DNA of 38,875 nt from Leucobacter chromiiresistens (GCF_001477055.1 NZ_LDRK01000031.1:1-38875), one strand, 5' to 3'. Shown: positions 6,838 to 15,520, counted from the first letter of the stretch. The notes: generated from the letters alone by a model not told the origin. A program made the numbers and translations.

Positions 6838-7748
6838 CCCCCATCGCCATCGAGACCCGCGGGCTCACCCGGCGCTATCGAGGTGCCACGGCCCTCGACG
6901 ACGTCAGCGTGCAGGTCCACGCGAACACCATCACCGGGCTGCTCGGGCGCAACGGCGCGGGCAAGACCACCTTCATGTCGCTCGTCACCGCGCAGGATCG
7001 CCCCAGCTCGGGCGCCGTCGCGGTCGACGGCCACGATCCGTTCGAGCGGGCCGAGACCATCGAGCAGATGTGCTTCGTGCGCGACAACCAGCGCTACCCC
7101 GACGACTACACCCTGAAGCTCGCCACGCGCGCCGCCAGGTTCTCCTTTCCCCACTGGAACCAGGAGGTCGCCGACCGCCTGATCGACGCCTTCCGCATCC
7201 CGAGCAAGCCGATCGTCAAGAAGTTCTCGCGCGGTCAGCTGTCGGCGCTCGGCATCGTGCTCGGCCTCGCATCGCGCTCGCCCATCACGTTCTTCGACGA
7301 GCCGTACCTCGGGCTCGACGCGACCTCTCGCGCGATCTTCTACGACGAGCTGCTGCGCGACTACGCCGAGCACCCCCGCACCATCGTGCTCTCCACCCAC
7401 CTCATCGATGAGATGGATCGCCTGCTCGAGCGCGTGATCGTGATCGATCAGGGTCGCGTGGTGCGGCACGACGACGTGGACGCGATGCGCGGCAGCGCGT
7501 TCCAGGTGGCGGGCAAGGCGGCCGAGGTCGACGACTTCCTCACCGGCCTGCCCGTCCTCTCCCGCCGACGCATCGGCGGGCTCGCCACCGCCGTGGTCGA
7601 CACCCCGCTGACGGCCGAGCGCCGAGCGGCAGCCGGCGGCCTCGAACTGGCGCCGGTCTCCCTGCAGGATCTCGTCGCCGCCTACGGCCTCGGCGACACG
7701 GCCGCCGATGACGACGCGGCATCGCAACTGGAACGGAGCGCAGCATGA
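6834..7748 (+). CDS. ABC transporter ATP-binding protein (YtrB-like)
   Basis: A 304-aa ATPase subunit. Walker A is GRNGAGKTT (38-46), the signature is FSRGQ (131-135, the second residue of the usual SGGQ being Arg), and Walker B is ITFFDEP (151-157), followed by a D-loop and a switch His in LSTHLIDEMD. The C-terminal 80 residues are a variable regulatory tail. It overlaps the GntR gene by four bases and the permease gene by four bases (ATGA at 7745-7748), which shows tight translational coupling. It would energise the adjacent membrane subunit; the substrate is not predictable from sequence. Confidence 0.93.
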   Translation: MTPIAIETRGLTRRYRGATALDDVSVQVHANTITGLLGRNGAGKTTFMSLVTAQDRPSSGAVAVDGHDPFERAETIEQMCFVRDNQRYPDDYTLKLATRAARFSFPHWNQEVADRLIDAFRIPSKPIVKKFSRGQLSALGIVLGLASRSPITFFDEPYLGLDATSRAIFYDELLRDYAEHPRTIVLSTHLIDEMDRLLERVIVIDQGRVVRHDDVDAMRGSAFQVAGKAAEVDDFLTGLPVLSRRRIGGLATAVVDTPLTAERRAAAGGLELAPVSLQDLVAAYGLGDTAADDDAASQLERSAA

Positions 7749-8455
7749 ACCGCATCATGAAGGTCACGCGCCTGCACATGAACAAGATCGGCATCTTCGT
7801 GGTGGTTCCCGCCGTCATCGTCGCCCTGGTCATGGTGATCTCCATCGTGATCGCGCTCGCGATCCAGCGGGCGACGGGGATGGTGGGAAGCGCCGACTAC
7901 ATCGCCGGAGCCCGGCAGAACGGCGGCCTGGTGTGGTCGCTCCCCGGCTTCCTCATCTACTACGGCGTGCAGGCGGTCGCCACGACCTACCCCTTCGCGC
8001 TGACGCTCGGCACCACACGACGCAACTTCGTGCTCGGCACGATGCTCGCGAACGTGCTCCAGGCCGCCTATATCGCGCTGCTGCTCGTCGCACTGCTCGG
8101 CGTCGAGCTCGCCACCGACCACTGGTTCATGTCGGTGTACGTGCTCGACGTGTACCTGCTCGGTGCGGGAGACCCGTGGGTGCTCGGGGTCACCGCCTTC
8201 CTCGGCGTGCTCTGCTGCCTCACGATCGGCGGTTTCTTCGGGGCGATCTGGGTGCGCTTCGGGGCGAAGGGCCCCGCGATCGTCGGATCAGCCATCGGCC
8301 TCGTGCTCGCCGTGCTCCTGCTGGTGTTCGCCCCGCAGCTGCCCGAGATTCTCGGCGGCATCACCCGCGCGGGTCTCGCGGTCGGGGCGCTCGCGGCGAT
8401 CGCGCTGGCGCTGATCGTCACCTGGTTCGCGATGCGGCGGGCGGCGGTGCGCTAG
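7745..8455 (+). CDS. ABC transporter permease subunit
   Basis: A 236-aa integral membrane protein with about six hydrophobic segments (for example around residues 18-40, 62-84, 100-122, 148-170, 180-200 and 208-228). It has no recognisable solute-binding loop and resembles ABC-2-type permeases that accompany YtrA-regulated ATPases. It is the last gene of the GntR operon and is followed by a strong bidirectional terminator. Function as the membrane half of the exporter is inferred from the operon. Confidence 0.85.
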   Translation: MNRIMKVTRLHMNKIGIFVVVPAVIVALVMVISIVIALAIQRATGMVGSADYIAGARQNGGLVWSLPGFLIYYGVQAVATTYPFALTLGTTRRNFVLGTMLANVLQAAYIALLLVALLGVELATDHWFMSVYVLDVYLLGAGDPWVLGVTAFLGVLCCLTIGGFFGAIWVRFGAKGPAIVGSAIGLVLAVLLLVFAPQLPEILGGITRAGLAVGALAAIALALIVTWFAMRRAAVR

Positions 8456-8471
8456 CTCGAGCTGCCCGCGA

Positions 8472-8552
8472 TCCGCGGCGTAGCCGCGCAGCAGAGCGCC
8501 GGAGGGGATCACCACCCCTCCGGCGCTCTGCTGCACTGCGGCGGAGCCGCGG
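8472..8552. terminator. Large bidirectional hairpin terminator
   Basis: A perfect 20-base-pair inverted repeat (arms 8488-8507 and 8515-8534, seven-base loop) is flanked by a second imperfect inverted repeat (8472-8486 with 8538-8552, 12 of 15 matching), giving one long extended stem. It lies between the convergent permease and symporter genes, as expected for a shared terminator. No T-run follows either arm. Confidence 0.7.
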
Positions 8553-8577
8553 AATCGGCTCGCGCGGCGGACCGGGG

Positions 8578-10068
8578 TCAGCGCCAGCGCGAGACCGCCT
8601 CGTCGGCTGCGGGGATCCCGTCGCCGGTGCGGATGCCGTCGTCGATCGCGTCGGTCGCGGCGGTCGCGTCGGTCGTGTCGGCCGCGTCGGCGGCGCGCTC
8701 CGCCTCGACATCGCGGTTGTCGAACGCGAGGCCCTGGCGCGGCGCGTTGTACAGGTCGAGATCGATGATGCCCTCGCGCTTCGCGACGAGCGCGGGCACG
8801 AGCGCCTGGCCGGCCACGTTGACCGCGGTGCGGCCCATGTCGATGATCGGATCGACCGCGAGCAGCAGCCCCACGCCCTCGAGCGGCAGTCCGAGCGTCG
8901 ACAGCGTGAGCGTCAGCATGACGGTCGCGCCGGTCGTGCCCGCGGTCGCGGCCGAGCCGACCACCGAGACGATGACGATCAGGAGGTACTGCACGATCGT
9001 CAGGTCGATGCCGAAGAACTGCGCGATGAAGATCGCGGCGACCGCCGGGTAGATCGCGGCGCAGCCGTCCATCTTGGTCGTCGCGCCGAGCGGCACGGCG
9101 AACGACGCGTAGCCGCGCGGCACGCCGAGGTTGCGCTCGGTGACGCGCTGCGTGAGGGGCAGCGTGCCGATCGACGAGCGGCTCACGAAGCCGAGCTGCA
9201 CCGCCGGCCACACGCCCGAGAAGTACTGCTTCACGGAGAGGCCGTGCGTCTTCACGAGAATCGGGTACACCACGAAGAGCACGATGGCGAGCCCGAGGTA
9301 CAGCACGCCGACGAACCAGGTGAGCGTGCCCATCTGGTTCCAGCCGTACTCGGCGACCGCGTTGCCGATGAGGCCGATGGTGCCGATCGGGGCGACGCGG
9401 ATGATCCACCAGAGGACCTTCTGGATGATGGCGAGGGCCGACTCGGTGAGCGCGATGAAGGGCTCCGCCTTCTCGCCGATCTTCAGCGCCGCGATGCCGA
9501 CGGCGGCGGAGATCACGATGACCTGCAGCACGTTGAAGCTCGGGCTCGCCGACAGCGCGCCGCTGGCCGCGTCGACGCTTCCCGAGATGCCGAGCCCGAG
9601 GAAGTTCGCCGGCACGAGGCCGGTGAGGAAGTTCCACCAGGTGCCGACGGAGTCGGGCGCCTCGGGCGTCAGCGCGGTCTGCGACGCGGATGCGCCGGGC
9701 TGCAGCGTGATGCCCAGCACGATGCCGATGGTCACCGCGATGAGCGCGGTGATCGCGAACCAGAGGAGGGTCTGGCCGGCGAGGCGGGCGGCGTTCGTCA
9801 CCTTGCGGAGGCCGACGATGCTCGACACGATCGCGGTGAAGACCAGGGGGATCACGGCGGCGCGGAGCAGCGAGACGTAGCTGCTGCCGATCGTGGCGAG
9901 CGTGGCGTGCAGCCCGTTCGGGTTGTCGGCCGCGTCGGGGCCGACCGACATGGCGATGCCGCCGAGCACGAGGCCGATGACGAGTGCGGCGAGGATCTGC
10001 CAGCCGAACGACGTCATCCAGCGCGGGAGCCGGTGCGCCCGCTTCGGGGCGGCCTGAGGTGCAGACAC
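8578..10068 (-). CDS. Dicarboxylate/amino-acid:cation symporter (DAACS family)
   Basis: A 496-aa secondary transporter of the GltP/DctA/SLC1 fold that imports dicarboxylates or acidic/neutral amino acids with H+ or Na+. Visible family signatures include the serine-rich SSIGTLPLT in hairpin 1, GATTKMDGCAAIYPAVAAIFIAQ, the hairpin 2 region AGTTGATVMLTLTLSTLGLPLEG, and DPIIDMGRTAVNVAGQ. About eight membrane segments plus two re-entrant loops are expected. The start is GTG at 10068 with AAAGGA about nine bases upstream. The C-terminus carries an Asp/Ala-rich tail. Exact substrate cannot be assigned. Confidence 0.92.
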   Translation of the reverse strand: MSAPQAAPKRAHRLPRWMTSFGWQILAALVIGLVLGGIAMSVGPDAADNPNGLHATLATIGSSYVSLLRAAVIPLVFTAIVSSIVGLRKVTNAARLAGQTLLWFAITALIAVTIGIVLGITLQPGASASQTALTPEAPDSVGTWWNFLTGLVPANFLGLGISGSVDAASGALSASPSFNVLQVIVISAAVGIAALKIGEKAEPFIALTESALAIIQKVLWWIIRVAPIGTIGLIGNAVAEYGWNQMGTLTWFVGVLYLGLAIVLFVVYPILVKTHGLSVKQYFSGVWPAVQLGFVSRSSIGTLPLTQRVTERNLGVPRGYASFAVPLGATTKMDGCAAIYPAVAAIFIAQFFGIDLTIVQYLLIVIVSVVGSAATAGTTGATVMLTLTLSTLGLPLEGVGLLLAVDPIIDMGRTAVNVAGQALVPALVAKREGIIDLDLYNAPRQGLAFDNRDVEAERAADAADTTDATAATDAIDDGIRTGDGIPAADEAVSRWR

Positions 10069-10146
10069 GGTGATGAGTCCTTTCGAGAGGGGCGGCGGGG
10101 ATCGCGCGAGCGGTGCGGCTCGGCCGACCCGGCCGGCGTGCGCTTC

Positions 10147-10194
10147 GGTTCCCCGGAACCCCGACAGCCTATCAAATCATTCAGTTGCTGAATG
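10147..10194. promoter_or_regulatory. Two palindromes upstream of the symporter gene
   Basis: GGTTCCCCGGAACC (10147-10160) and CATTCAGTTGCTGAATG (10178-10194, seven-base arms around TTG) are both perfect inverted repeats, 80-130 bases upstream of the symporter start. Their position suits operators for a carbon-source regulator of the transporter. No regulator gene is adjacent. Confidence 0.45.
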
Positions 10195-10227
10195 TCTGTC
10201 ATCACGGATTGTGTTGATCCGCGAGGC

Positions 10228-10267
10228 GGTTGTCTGCGGTTGTCTGCGGTCGTCTGCGGTCGTCTGC
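10228..10267 (+). repeat. Four tandem decamers GGTYGTCTGC
   Basis: Four head-to-tail ten-base units: GGTTGTCTGC twice, then GGTCGTCTGC twice. Two bases separate the array from the left arm of the palindromic element at 10270-10337. The array lies between divergent genes and encodes nothing plausible. Confidence 0.9.
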
Positions 10268-10269
10268 GC

Positions 10270-10337
10270 AGCGGGGTCGGTTGCGGAGGGTGTCGCCGGG
10301 TGCCGGGACGCCGACACGCTCCCGAAACGACCCCGCT
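10270..10337. repeat. Dispersed palindromic element, copy 1 (diverged)
   Basis: The arms 10270-10294 and 10313-10337 pair at 21 of 25 positions around an 18-base loop, with AGCGGGGTCG and CGACCCCGCT outer ends. The same outer ends and inner GTGTC/GACAC occur in the copies at 16678 and 38818. Here it lies between divergent genes, 39 bases before the yajQ start, so it is not simply a terminator. Confidence 0.75.
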
Positions 10338-10364
10338 CCGGAGGGTGCCGCGGCTCCGCTCGGG

Positions 10365-10370
10365 TACGCT
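10365..10370 (+). promoter_or_regulatory. -10 box of a leaderless promoter (yajQ)
   Basis: TACGCT ends six bases before the ATG at 10377, so transcription should begin at or next to the start codon. No ribosome binding site is present, consistent with leaderless translation. Confidence 0.6.
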
Positions 10371-10376
10371 GGGCGC

Positions 10377-10865
10377 ATGGCTGATTCTTCGTTTGACGTG
10401 GTGAGCAAGATCGACGCGATGGAGGTCGAGAACGCGGTGAACCAGGCCCGCAAGGAGGTCGAGCAGCGCTACGACTTCAAGGGCGTCGGCGCCGACGTCT
10501 CGCTCTCCGGCGAGAAGATCCAGATCAAGGCGAACACCGAGGAGCGCGCGAACGCCGTGCTCGACGTGCTGCACTCCAAGTTCATCAAGCGCGGGCTGTC
10601 GCTCAAGGCGCTCGACACGGGCGAGCCGTACGCGAGCGGCAAGGAGTACCGCATCGACGCTCAGCTGAAGGAGGGCATCGACCAGGCGACGGCGAAGAAG
10701 CTCAACAAGTTGATCCGCGACGAGGGCCCGAAGGGCGTGAAGTCGCAGATCCAGGGCGACGAACTGCGCGTCTCGTCGAAGAGCCGCGACGACCTGCAGG
10801 CGACGATGGCGCTGCTCAAGGGCGCCGACATCGAGGTCGCCCTGCAGTTCGTCAACTACCGCTGA
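10377..10865 (+). CDS. yajQ: YajQ-family nucleotide-binding protein
   Basis: A 162-aa protein of the YajQ (UPF0234) family, which has two ferredoxin-like domains. The N-terminus [20 protein letters not shown] and the central YDFKG and [16 protein letters not shown] segments are classic for the family, and the length is normal. Members bind nucleotides, and some homologues bind cyclic di-GMP; the role in actinobacteria is unsettled. The ATG at 10377 is chosen because residues from it match the family start and a -10 box lies just upstream; the frame is open further upstream through the repeat element. Confidence 0.95.
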   Translation: MADSSFDVVSKIDAMEVENAVNQARKEVEQRYDFKGVGADVSLSGEKIQIKANTEERANAVLDVLHSKFIKRGLSLKALDTGEPYASGKEYRIDAQLKEGIDQATAKKLNKLIRDEGPKGVKSQIQGDELRVSSKSRDDLQATMALLKGADIEVALQFVNYR

Positions 10866-10883
10866 GCGCCGCCGGGCCACCGA

Positions 10884-10889
10884 TACACT
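10884..10889 (+). promoter_or_regulatory. -10 box of a leaderless promoter (DUF3151 gene)
   Basis: TACACT ends six bases before the ATG at 10896. It lies in the 30-base gap after yajQ, so the DUF3151 gene probably has its own start site. Confidence 0.6.
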
Positions 10890-10895
10890 GACCTG

Positions 10896-11312
10896 ATGAT
10901 CGGCGCGAACCTGCTCGAACCCGAACCCACGCTCCTGCCCGAAGACGCTGCGGTGTCGCAGGCGCTCGCCTCGTCGCGAGACCTCGAGTCCGTCGTGCGC
11001 GAGCATCCGGAGTCGCCCCTCGTCTGGGCGCTGCTCGCCGACGCCGCCGACGCCGAGGGCCGCGAGATCGAGGCCTACGCCTTCGCCCGCGTGGGGTACC
11101 ACCGCGGTCTCGACGCGCTGCGGAAGGCCGGCTGGCGCGGTGCGGGCCCGGTGCCCTGGTCGCACGAGCCGAACCGCGGCGTGCTGCGCGCGCTCTTCGC
11201 GCTGCGCCGCGCCGCCGCGCGCATCGGCGAGACGAACGAGGTGGATCGGCTCACCGAGTTCCTCGGCGGCGCCGACCCGCAGGCGATCGCCGCGATCGAG
11301 GCGAGCCGCTGA
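10896..11312 (+). CDS. DUF3151 family protein
   Basis: A 138-aa soluble actinobacterial protein of unknown function. It begins with GANLLEPEPTLLP and contains HPESPLVWALLADAA, AYAFARVGYHRGLDALRKAGWRG and VPWSHEPNRGVLRALFAL, the usual landmarks of DUF3151. The helical pattern is TPR-like. Members are commonly found beside purA, as here, which suggests a housekeeping link. Nothing catalytic can be named. Confidence 0.88.
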   Translation: MIGANLLEPEPTLLPEDAAVSQALASSRDLESVVREHPESPLVWALLADAADAEGREIEAYAFARVGYHRGLDALRKAGWRGAGPVPWSHEPNRGVLRALFALRRAAARIGETNEVDRLTEFLGGADPQAIAAIEASR

Positions 11313-11455
11313 GGGCGAGCCGCTGACGCACCGCGGTCGCGTCGCGCGGCTGCGCCTTGCGCGTCGCGCCTCGCGTCGACAGCCCGCCCGCCGGGAGGCC
11401 GCCGCCCTTCGCTAGACTGACCCGGTACGTGCCGTTGTCGAAGGAAGGGGCTGAA

Positions 11456-12742
11456 ATGCCCGCAGTGCTCATCACCGGTGCCCAGTGGGGCGATGAGGGA
11501 AAGGGTCGGGCGACCGACCTCCTCGGCAGCCGCGTCGACTACGTCGTCAAGTTCAACGGCGGCAACAACGCCGGCCACACCGTCGTGGTGGGGTCCGAGA
11601 AGTACGCGCTGCACCTGCTGCCCTCCGGCATTCTCACGCCCGGCGTCACCCCCGTGATCTCGAACGGCGTCGTCGTCGATCTCGAAGTGCTGCGCGGCGA
11701 GCTGGAGGCGCTCGGCGGCCGCGGCGTCGACGTCTCGCGCCTCAAGGTGAGCGCGAACGCCCACGTCATCACGGCGTACCACCGCACGCTCGACAAGGTG
11801 ACGGAGCGGTTCCTCGGCAAGCGCCAGATCGGCACCACGGGCCGGGGCATCGGCCCCGCCTACGCCGACAAGATCAACCGCGTCGGCATCCGCATCCAAG
11901 ACATCTTCGACGAGGGCATCCTGCGTCAGAAGGTGGAGGCGGCGCTCGACTTCAAGAACCAGGTGCTCGTCAAGATCTACAACCGTCGCGCCATCTCGGC
12001 CGACGAGGTCGTGGAAGACCTGCTCGGCTACCGCGAGATGCTCGAGCCGATGGTGTGCGACACGGGGCTGCTGCTGCACGAGGCGATGCAGGCGGAGAAG
12101 ACCGTGCTCTTCGAAGCCGGCCAGGCCACGATGCTCGACATCGATCACGGCACCTACCCGTTCGTCACCTCGTCGAACGCGACGGCGGGCGGTGCGAGCA
12201 CCGGCTCGGGGCTGCCGCCCCACGCACTCGACCGCGTGATCTCCGTCATCAAGGCGTACACCACGCGCGTGGGCGCCGGCCCGTTCCCGACCGAGCTCTT
12301 CGACGAGTCGGGCGAGTACCTGCGCAAGCAGGGCTTCGAGTTCGGCACCACCACCGGGCGGCCGCGCCGGTGCGGCTGGTACGACGCGCCGATGGCCCGC
12401 TACGCCGCCCGCATCAACGGCGTCACCGACTTCGTGCTCACCAAGCTCGACGTGCTCTCGGGCCTCGAAACGATTCCCGTCTGCGTCGCCTACGACGTCA
12501 ACGGCGTGCGGCACGACGAGATGCCGGTCAACCAGAGCGACTTCCACCACGCGAAGCCGATCTACGAAGAGTTCCCCGGGTGGAACGAAGACATCTCGGG
12601 GGCGCGCCGCTTCGAGGATCTGCCGAAGAACGCCCAGGACTACATCGTCGCCCTCGAAGGGATGAGCGGATCGCGCATCTCGGCTGTCGGCGTGGGCCCC
12701 GAGCGCGAGCAGGTCGTGGTGCTGCACGACCTGCTGGGTTGA
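11456..12742 (+). CDS. purA: Adenylosuccinate synthase
   Basis: This 428-aa enzyme joins IMP and aspartate using GTP to form adenylosuccinate, the first committed step to AMP. The P-loop [10 protein letters not shown] (8-17) contains the catalytic Asp13, and catalytic His41 is in NNAGHT, matching the numbering of the Escherichia coli enzyme. The switch loop and GTP-binding residues are in [13 protein letters not shown] and [13 protein letters not shown]. The ATG at 11456 has an AAGGAAGGGG ribosome binding region, and TAGACT at 11413-11418 is a likely -10 box. The length is normal for the family. Confidence 0.98.
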   Translation: MPAVLITGAQWGDEGKGRATDLLGSRVDYVVKFNGGNNAGHTVVVGSEKYALHLLPSGILTPGVTPVISNGVVVDLEVLRGELEALGGRGVDVSRLKVSANAHVITAYHRTLDKVTERFLGKRQIGTTGRGIGPAYADKINRVGIRIQDIFDEGILRQKVEAALDFKNQVLVKIYNRRAISADEVVEDLLGYREMLEPMVCDTGLLLHEAMQAEKTVLFEAGQATMLDIDHGTYPFVTSSNATAGGASTGSGLPPHALDRVISVIKAYTTRVGAGPFPTELFDESGEYLRKQGFEFGTTTGRPRRCGWYDAPMARYAARINGVTDFVLTKLDVLSGLETIPVCVAYDVNGVRHDEMPVNQSDFHHAKPIYEEFPGWNEDISGARRFEDLPKNAQDYIVALEGMSGSRISAVGVGPEREQVVVLHDLLG

Positions 12743-12756
12743 GCGGAGGATCGCGC

Positions 12757-13059
12757 ATGAGCGAGCCGACGCCCCTCGAACGCCTCGATCGGCTGCGGTC
12801 GAGCATCGACAACATCGATGCGGCACTGGTGCACATGCTCGCCGAGCGGTTCCGCTGTACGCAGGAGGTCGGGCGGTTGAAGGCGGAGCATGAGATGCCC
12901 GCTGCTGATCCCGCGCGCGAGGCCCGTCAGATCGATCGACTGCGCACCCTCGCCGAGGAGGCGCACCTCGACCCCGAGTTCGCGGAGAAGTGGTTCAACT
13001 TCGTCGTCGCCGAGGTGATTCAGCACCACACGCAGATCGCCGACGAGCACAAGGCGTAA
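12757..13059 (+). CDS. Chorismate mutase, AroQ class
   Basis: A 100-aa all-helical monofunctional chorismate mutase, converting chorismate to prephenate for Phe/Tyr synthesis. The pattern LRSSIDNIDAALVHMLAERFRCTQEVGRLKAEH provides the usual active-site Arg and Lys of helix 1, and the following helices (DPAREARQIDRLRTLAEE, then FNFVVAEVIQHHTQI) match the AroQ fold. The start at 12757 follows GGAGGA, and the gene begins 14 bases after purA, so the two may be co-transcribed. Confidence 0.9.
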   Translation: MSEPTPLERLDRLRSSIDNIDAALVHMLAERFRCTQEVGRLKAEHEMPAADPAREARQIDRLRTLAEEAHLDPEFAEKWFNFVVAEVIQHHTQIADEHKA

Positions 13060-13077
13060 CCGGCGCCAGGCGCACGC

Positions 13078-13113
13078 GTCGCCGGGCGCGCGGCGAACCG
13101 CGAGCCCGGCGAC
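13078..13113. terminator. Inverted repeat between convergent genes
   Basis: GTCGCCGGGC (13078-13087) pairs perfectly with GCCCGGCGAC (13104-13113) around a 16-base loop. It sits between the convergent chorismate mutase and formaldehyde dehydrogenase genes and probably terminates both. There is no T-run. Confidence 0.55.
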
Positions 13114-13142
13114 GCCCCGGGGTCACCCCTCGAGCGGGAGCA

Positions 13143-14354
13143 TCACGACACCATGCCGTGCGGGTCGATCACGAACTTCTGCGCGGCGCCCGCATCGAAC
13201 TGCGCGTACCCCTCGGCCGCCTCGTCGAGACCGATGGTGGTGGCGCCCACCGCCTGCGCGATGTGGGCGCGATCCGCGAGGATCAGATTCATCAGCTGCC
13301 GGTTGTACTTCTTCACCGGGCACTGGCCGGTGACGAAGCGGTGCGACTTCGCCCAGCCGAGGCCGAGGCGCACGCCGATCTGACCGTGCTTCGCCGCCTC
13401 GTCGACGGCACCGGGGTCGCCCGTCACGTACAGCCCGGGAATGCCGAGCGATGCGCCCGCCCGGGCGACGTTCATCACGTCGTTCAGCACCGTCGCGGGC
13501 GCCTCGGCCGCGCCGTGCCCGTGCCCGCGCGCCTCGAAGCCGACCGCGTCGACCGCGGCATCGACCTCGGGTTCGCCCACGATGTCGGCGATGATGTCTG
13601 CGAGGGCGTCCCCCTTCGACAGGTCGGCGGCGGCGCAGCCGAAGCTCTCGGCCTGCCGCAGCCGGTCGGCGTTCATGTCGCCCACGATCACGGTCGCGGC
13701 GCCGAGCAGCTGCGCCGAGTACGCCGCGGCGAGCCCGACGGGGCCGGCGCCGGCGACGTAGACGGTGGATCCGGTGGTGACGCCCGCGGAGACGGCGCCG
13801 TGGTAGCCGGTGGGGAAGATGTCGGAGAGCATCGTCAGGTCGAGGATCTTCTCGAGCGCCTCGTCGCGGTCGGGGAACTTGAGCAGGTTGAAGTCGGCGT
13901 AGGGGATCATGACGTACTCGGCCTGCCCGCCGAGCCAGCCGCCCATGTCGACGTACCCGTACGCCGCGCCGGCCCGCGCCGGGTTGACGTTCAGGCAGAT
14001 GCCGGTCTGGCCCTCGTTGCACATGCGGCAGCGGCCGCACGCGATGTTGAAGGGCACGGAGCAGATGTCGCCGACTCGATGGAAGAGCACGTCGTCGCCG
14101 ACCTCCACGATCTCGCCGGTGATCTCGTGCCCGAGCGTCTGACCGATGGGGGCCGTGGTGCGACCGCGCACCATGTGCTGGTCGCTGCCGCAGATGTTGG
14201 TGGTGACCAGCTTTAGGATGACGGCGTGGGGCGCGGATCGCTTGATCCCGAGGCCCTCGGCCACCTCCTGCGGCAGTTCGAGCGTCGGATAGTCGAAGTG
14301 CTCGACGGCGACTTCGCCCGGACCCTTGTAGACGACGATTCGGTTGCCTGACAT
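13143..14354 (-). CDS. fdhA: Formaldehyde dehydrogenase, glutathione-independent
   Basis: A 403-aa zinc-dependent NAD-linked alcohol/formaldehyde dehydrogenase of the MDR superfamily that oxidises formaldehyde to formate without glutathione. Catalytic zinc ligands are Cys55 in NICGSDQH and His76 in GHEITG. The structural zinc site is CGRCRMCNEGQTGIC (Cys106, 109, 112, 120). The NAD fold shows GAGPVGLAAAYSAQLLGA. The long insert and the C-terminal KKYNRQLMNLIL segment are typical of FdhA-type enzymes. The ATG at 14354 gives family length; the frame continues upstream only as antisense of the AraC gene. It is divergent from an AraC regulator that probably controls it. Confidence 0.95.
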   Translation of the reverse strand: MSGNRIVVYKGPGEVAVEHFDYPTLELPQEVAEGLGIKRSAPHAVILKLVTTNICGSDQHMVRGRTTAPIGQTLGHEITGEIVEVGDDVLFHRVGDICSVPFNIACGRCRMCNEGQTGICLNVNPARAGAAYGYVDMGGWLGGQAEYVMIPYADFNLLKFPDRDEALEKILDLTMLSDIFPTGYHGAVSAGVTTGSTVYVAGAGPVGLAAAYSAQLLGAATVIVGDMNADRLRQAESFGCAAADLSKGDALADIIADIVGEPEVDAAVDAVGFEARGHGHGAAEAPATVLNDVMNVARAGASLGIPGLYVTGDPGAVDEAAKHGQIGVRLGLGWAKSHRFVTGQCPVKKYNRQLMNLILADRAHIAQAVGATTIGLDEAAEGYAQFDAGAAQKFVIDPHGMVS

Positions 14355-14396
14355 GGAGACTCCATTCTGACGGGGCGCTGCGCTGCGCCGCTCGGT

Positions 14397-14428
14397 ACCG
14401 TGTAGCATCACCGGTAGCACCACGGTAG
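14397..14428. promoter_or_regulatory. Direct-repeat site between fdhA and the AraC gene
   Basis: Three direct copies of a TAGCA-type core (TGTAGCA at 14401-14407, GGTAGCA at 14413-14419, GGTAG at 14424-14428) are spaced about one helical turn apart within ACCGTG...CACGGT ends (14397-14426). AraC-type activators commonly bind such tandem half-sites. Binding here is inference. Confidence 0.5.
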
Positions 14429-14552
14429 GGCACCGGACTCCGGTCGGCATGTGCCGCCTCTGCACGAGCATTGGCCGTATCTGCGCGGGTGGCTCGGCGT
14501 CGACCCGGTGCGGGACGACGGGTTGCACCGAGCTGTATCGAGGCGCCGGGGG

Positions 14553-15479
14553 ATGCCAATGGAGCTGTTGAGTGTTCGAGGAGTCGAGGCGTGGCAGCGC
14601 GTCGCCAGCCGCATGTTCGTGCCGCTCCACTGCCGCGGCGACGGGTCGCGCTTCGCGGCGCGCATCGCGCAGCGCCGCATCTCGCCGTCGATGTGGGTGA
14701 GCCGGGTCTCGTTCGACGCGCACGAGGCGGAGCGGCCGCGCGCGCTGGTCGAGGCCGACGCCACCGATCATCTGCTCGTCATGATGCAGTTGCGGGGTGC
14801 GTGGACGCTGTCGCAGCGGGGGCGGGGTGCGCGCCTCGGCGCCGGGTCGATCGCGTTGGTCGACGCCGGGGAGCCGTACCGCATGTCGGTGCCGACGCGC
14901 GGCCAGGATCTCATCGTGCTGCAGCTCACGCGGGAGTCGCTCGGGCTTTCCGATCGCGCGATCGGGGAGTCGGTGGCCCGGGCGACCGGGGCCTCGGTGC
15001 CCGGGCAGGCGGCGCTGCGCGCGCTGCTGTTCAGCCTGCAGTCGAGCCAGCTCTCGCTCGACGCGCACGCGGGATCCGGCATCGCGCGCGCGGTGAGCGA
15101 CACCCTGGCCGTGGTGATGCGCGCGCTGACGAGGGATGCGGCGCCCGAGGCGGATCGGCGGGCCCGGCTGGCGGTGCTGCAGCGGTGGCTGCGCGACCAC
15201 TGCGGCGACCCCGGTGTCACCGTCGAGCGGCTGGCCGCGCACCACTTCCTCTCCGTGCGCCAGGTGCACGCGATCTTCGCCGGCGCATCCGATTCGCCGG
15301 CGGCGTACCTGCGCCGCGTCCGGCTGAACCGCGCGGCGGAACTGCTGGAGTCGCGAGCGGCCAGCGGCTTGACGGTGCGGGCGATCGCCGGGGAGGCGGG
15401 CTACTCCGATTCGGCCGCCTTCATCCGCGCCTTCACGCGGGCGTACGGGTGCTCGCCGACGCAGTGGCGCGCGGGATAG
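14553..15479 (+). CDS. AraC-family transcriptional regulator
   Basis: A 308-aa regulator. The N-terminal 190 residues form a ligand-sensing cupin-like domain (RPRALVEADATDHLLVMMQLRGAWTL). The C-terminal 100 residues carry the double helix-turn-helix of AraC (VTVERLAAHHFLSVRQVHAIF and LTVRAIAGEAGYSDSAAFIRAFTRAYGCSPTQWR). The ATG at 14553 is preferred, with GGGGGA just before it; ATG 14559 or an upstream in-frame start at 14451 are alternatives. Divergence from fdhA suggests it senses formaldehyde or a C1 precursor and activates that gene. Confidence 0.88.
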   Translation: MPMELLSVRGVEAWQRVASRMFVPLHCRGDGSRFAARIAQRRISPSMWVSRVSFDAHEAERPRALVEADATDHLLVMMQLRGAWTLSQRGRGARLGAGSIALVDAGEPYRMSVPTRGQDLIVLQLTRESLGLSDRAIGESVARATGASVPGQAALRALLFSLQSSQLSLDAHAGSGIARAVSDTLAVVMRALTRDAAPEADRRARLAVLQRWLRDHCGDPGVTVERLAAHHFLSVRQVHAIFAGASDSPAAYLRRVRLNRAAELLESRAASGLTVRAIAGEAGYSDSAAFIRAFTRAYGCSPTQWRAG

Positions 15480-15504
15480 CACGAGATACCGCGTTGCAAT
15501 CCAT

Positions 15505-15520
15505 TCGAACATATGTTCGA
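15505..15520. promoter_or_regulatory. LexA (SOS) box
   Basis: TCGAACATATGTTCGA is a perfect palindrome and an exact match to the actinobacterial/Bacillus-type LexA consensus CGAAC-N4-GTTCG. The palindrome extends to 24 bases (15501-15524). It ends a few bases before the ATG at 15529, so it must overlap the promoter and start site of the radical SAM gene. Confidence 0.85.

Noticed and set aside
10228-10267. Possible CRISPR array.
   Set aside because: Units are ten bases, head to tail, with no spacers and no cas genes. The same holds for 16601-16670.
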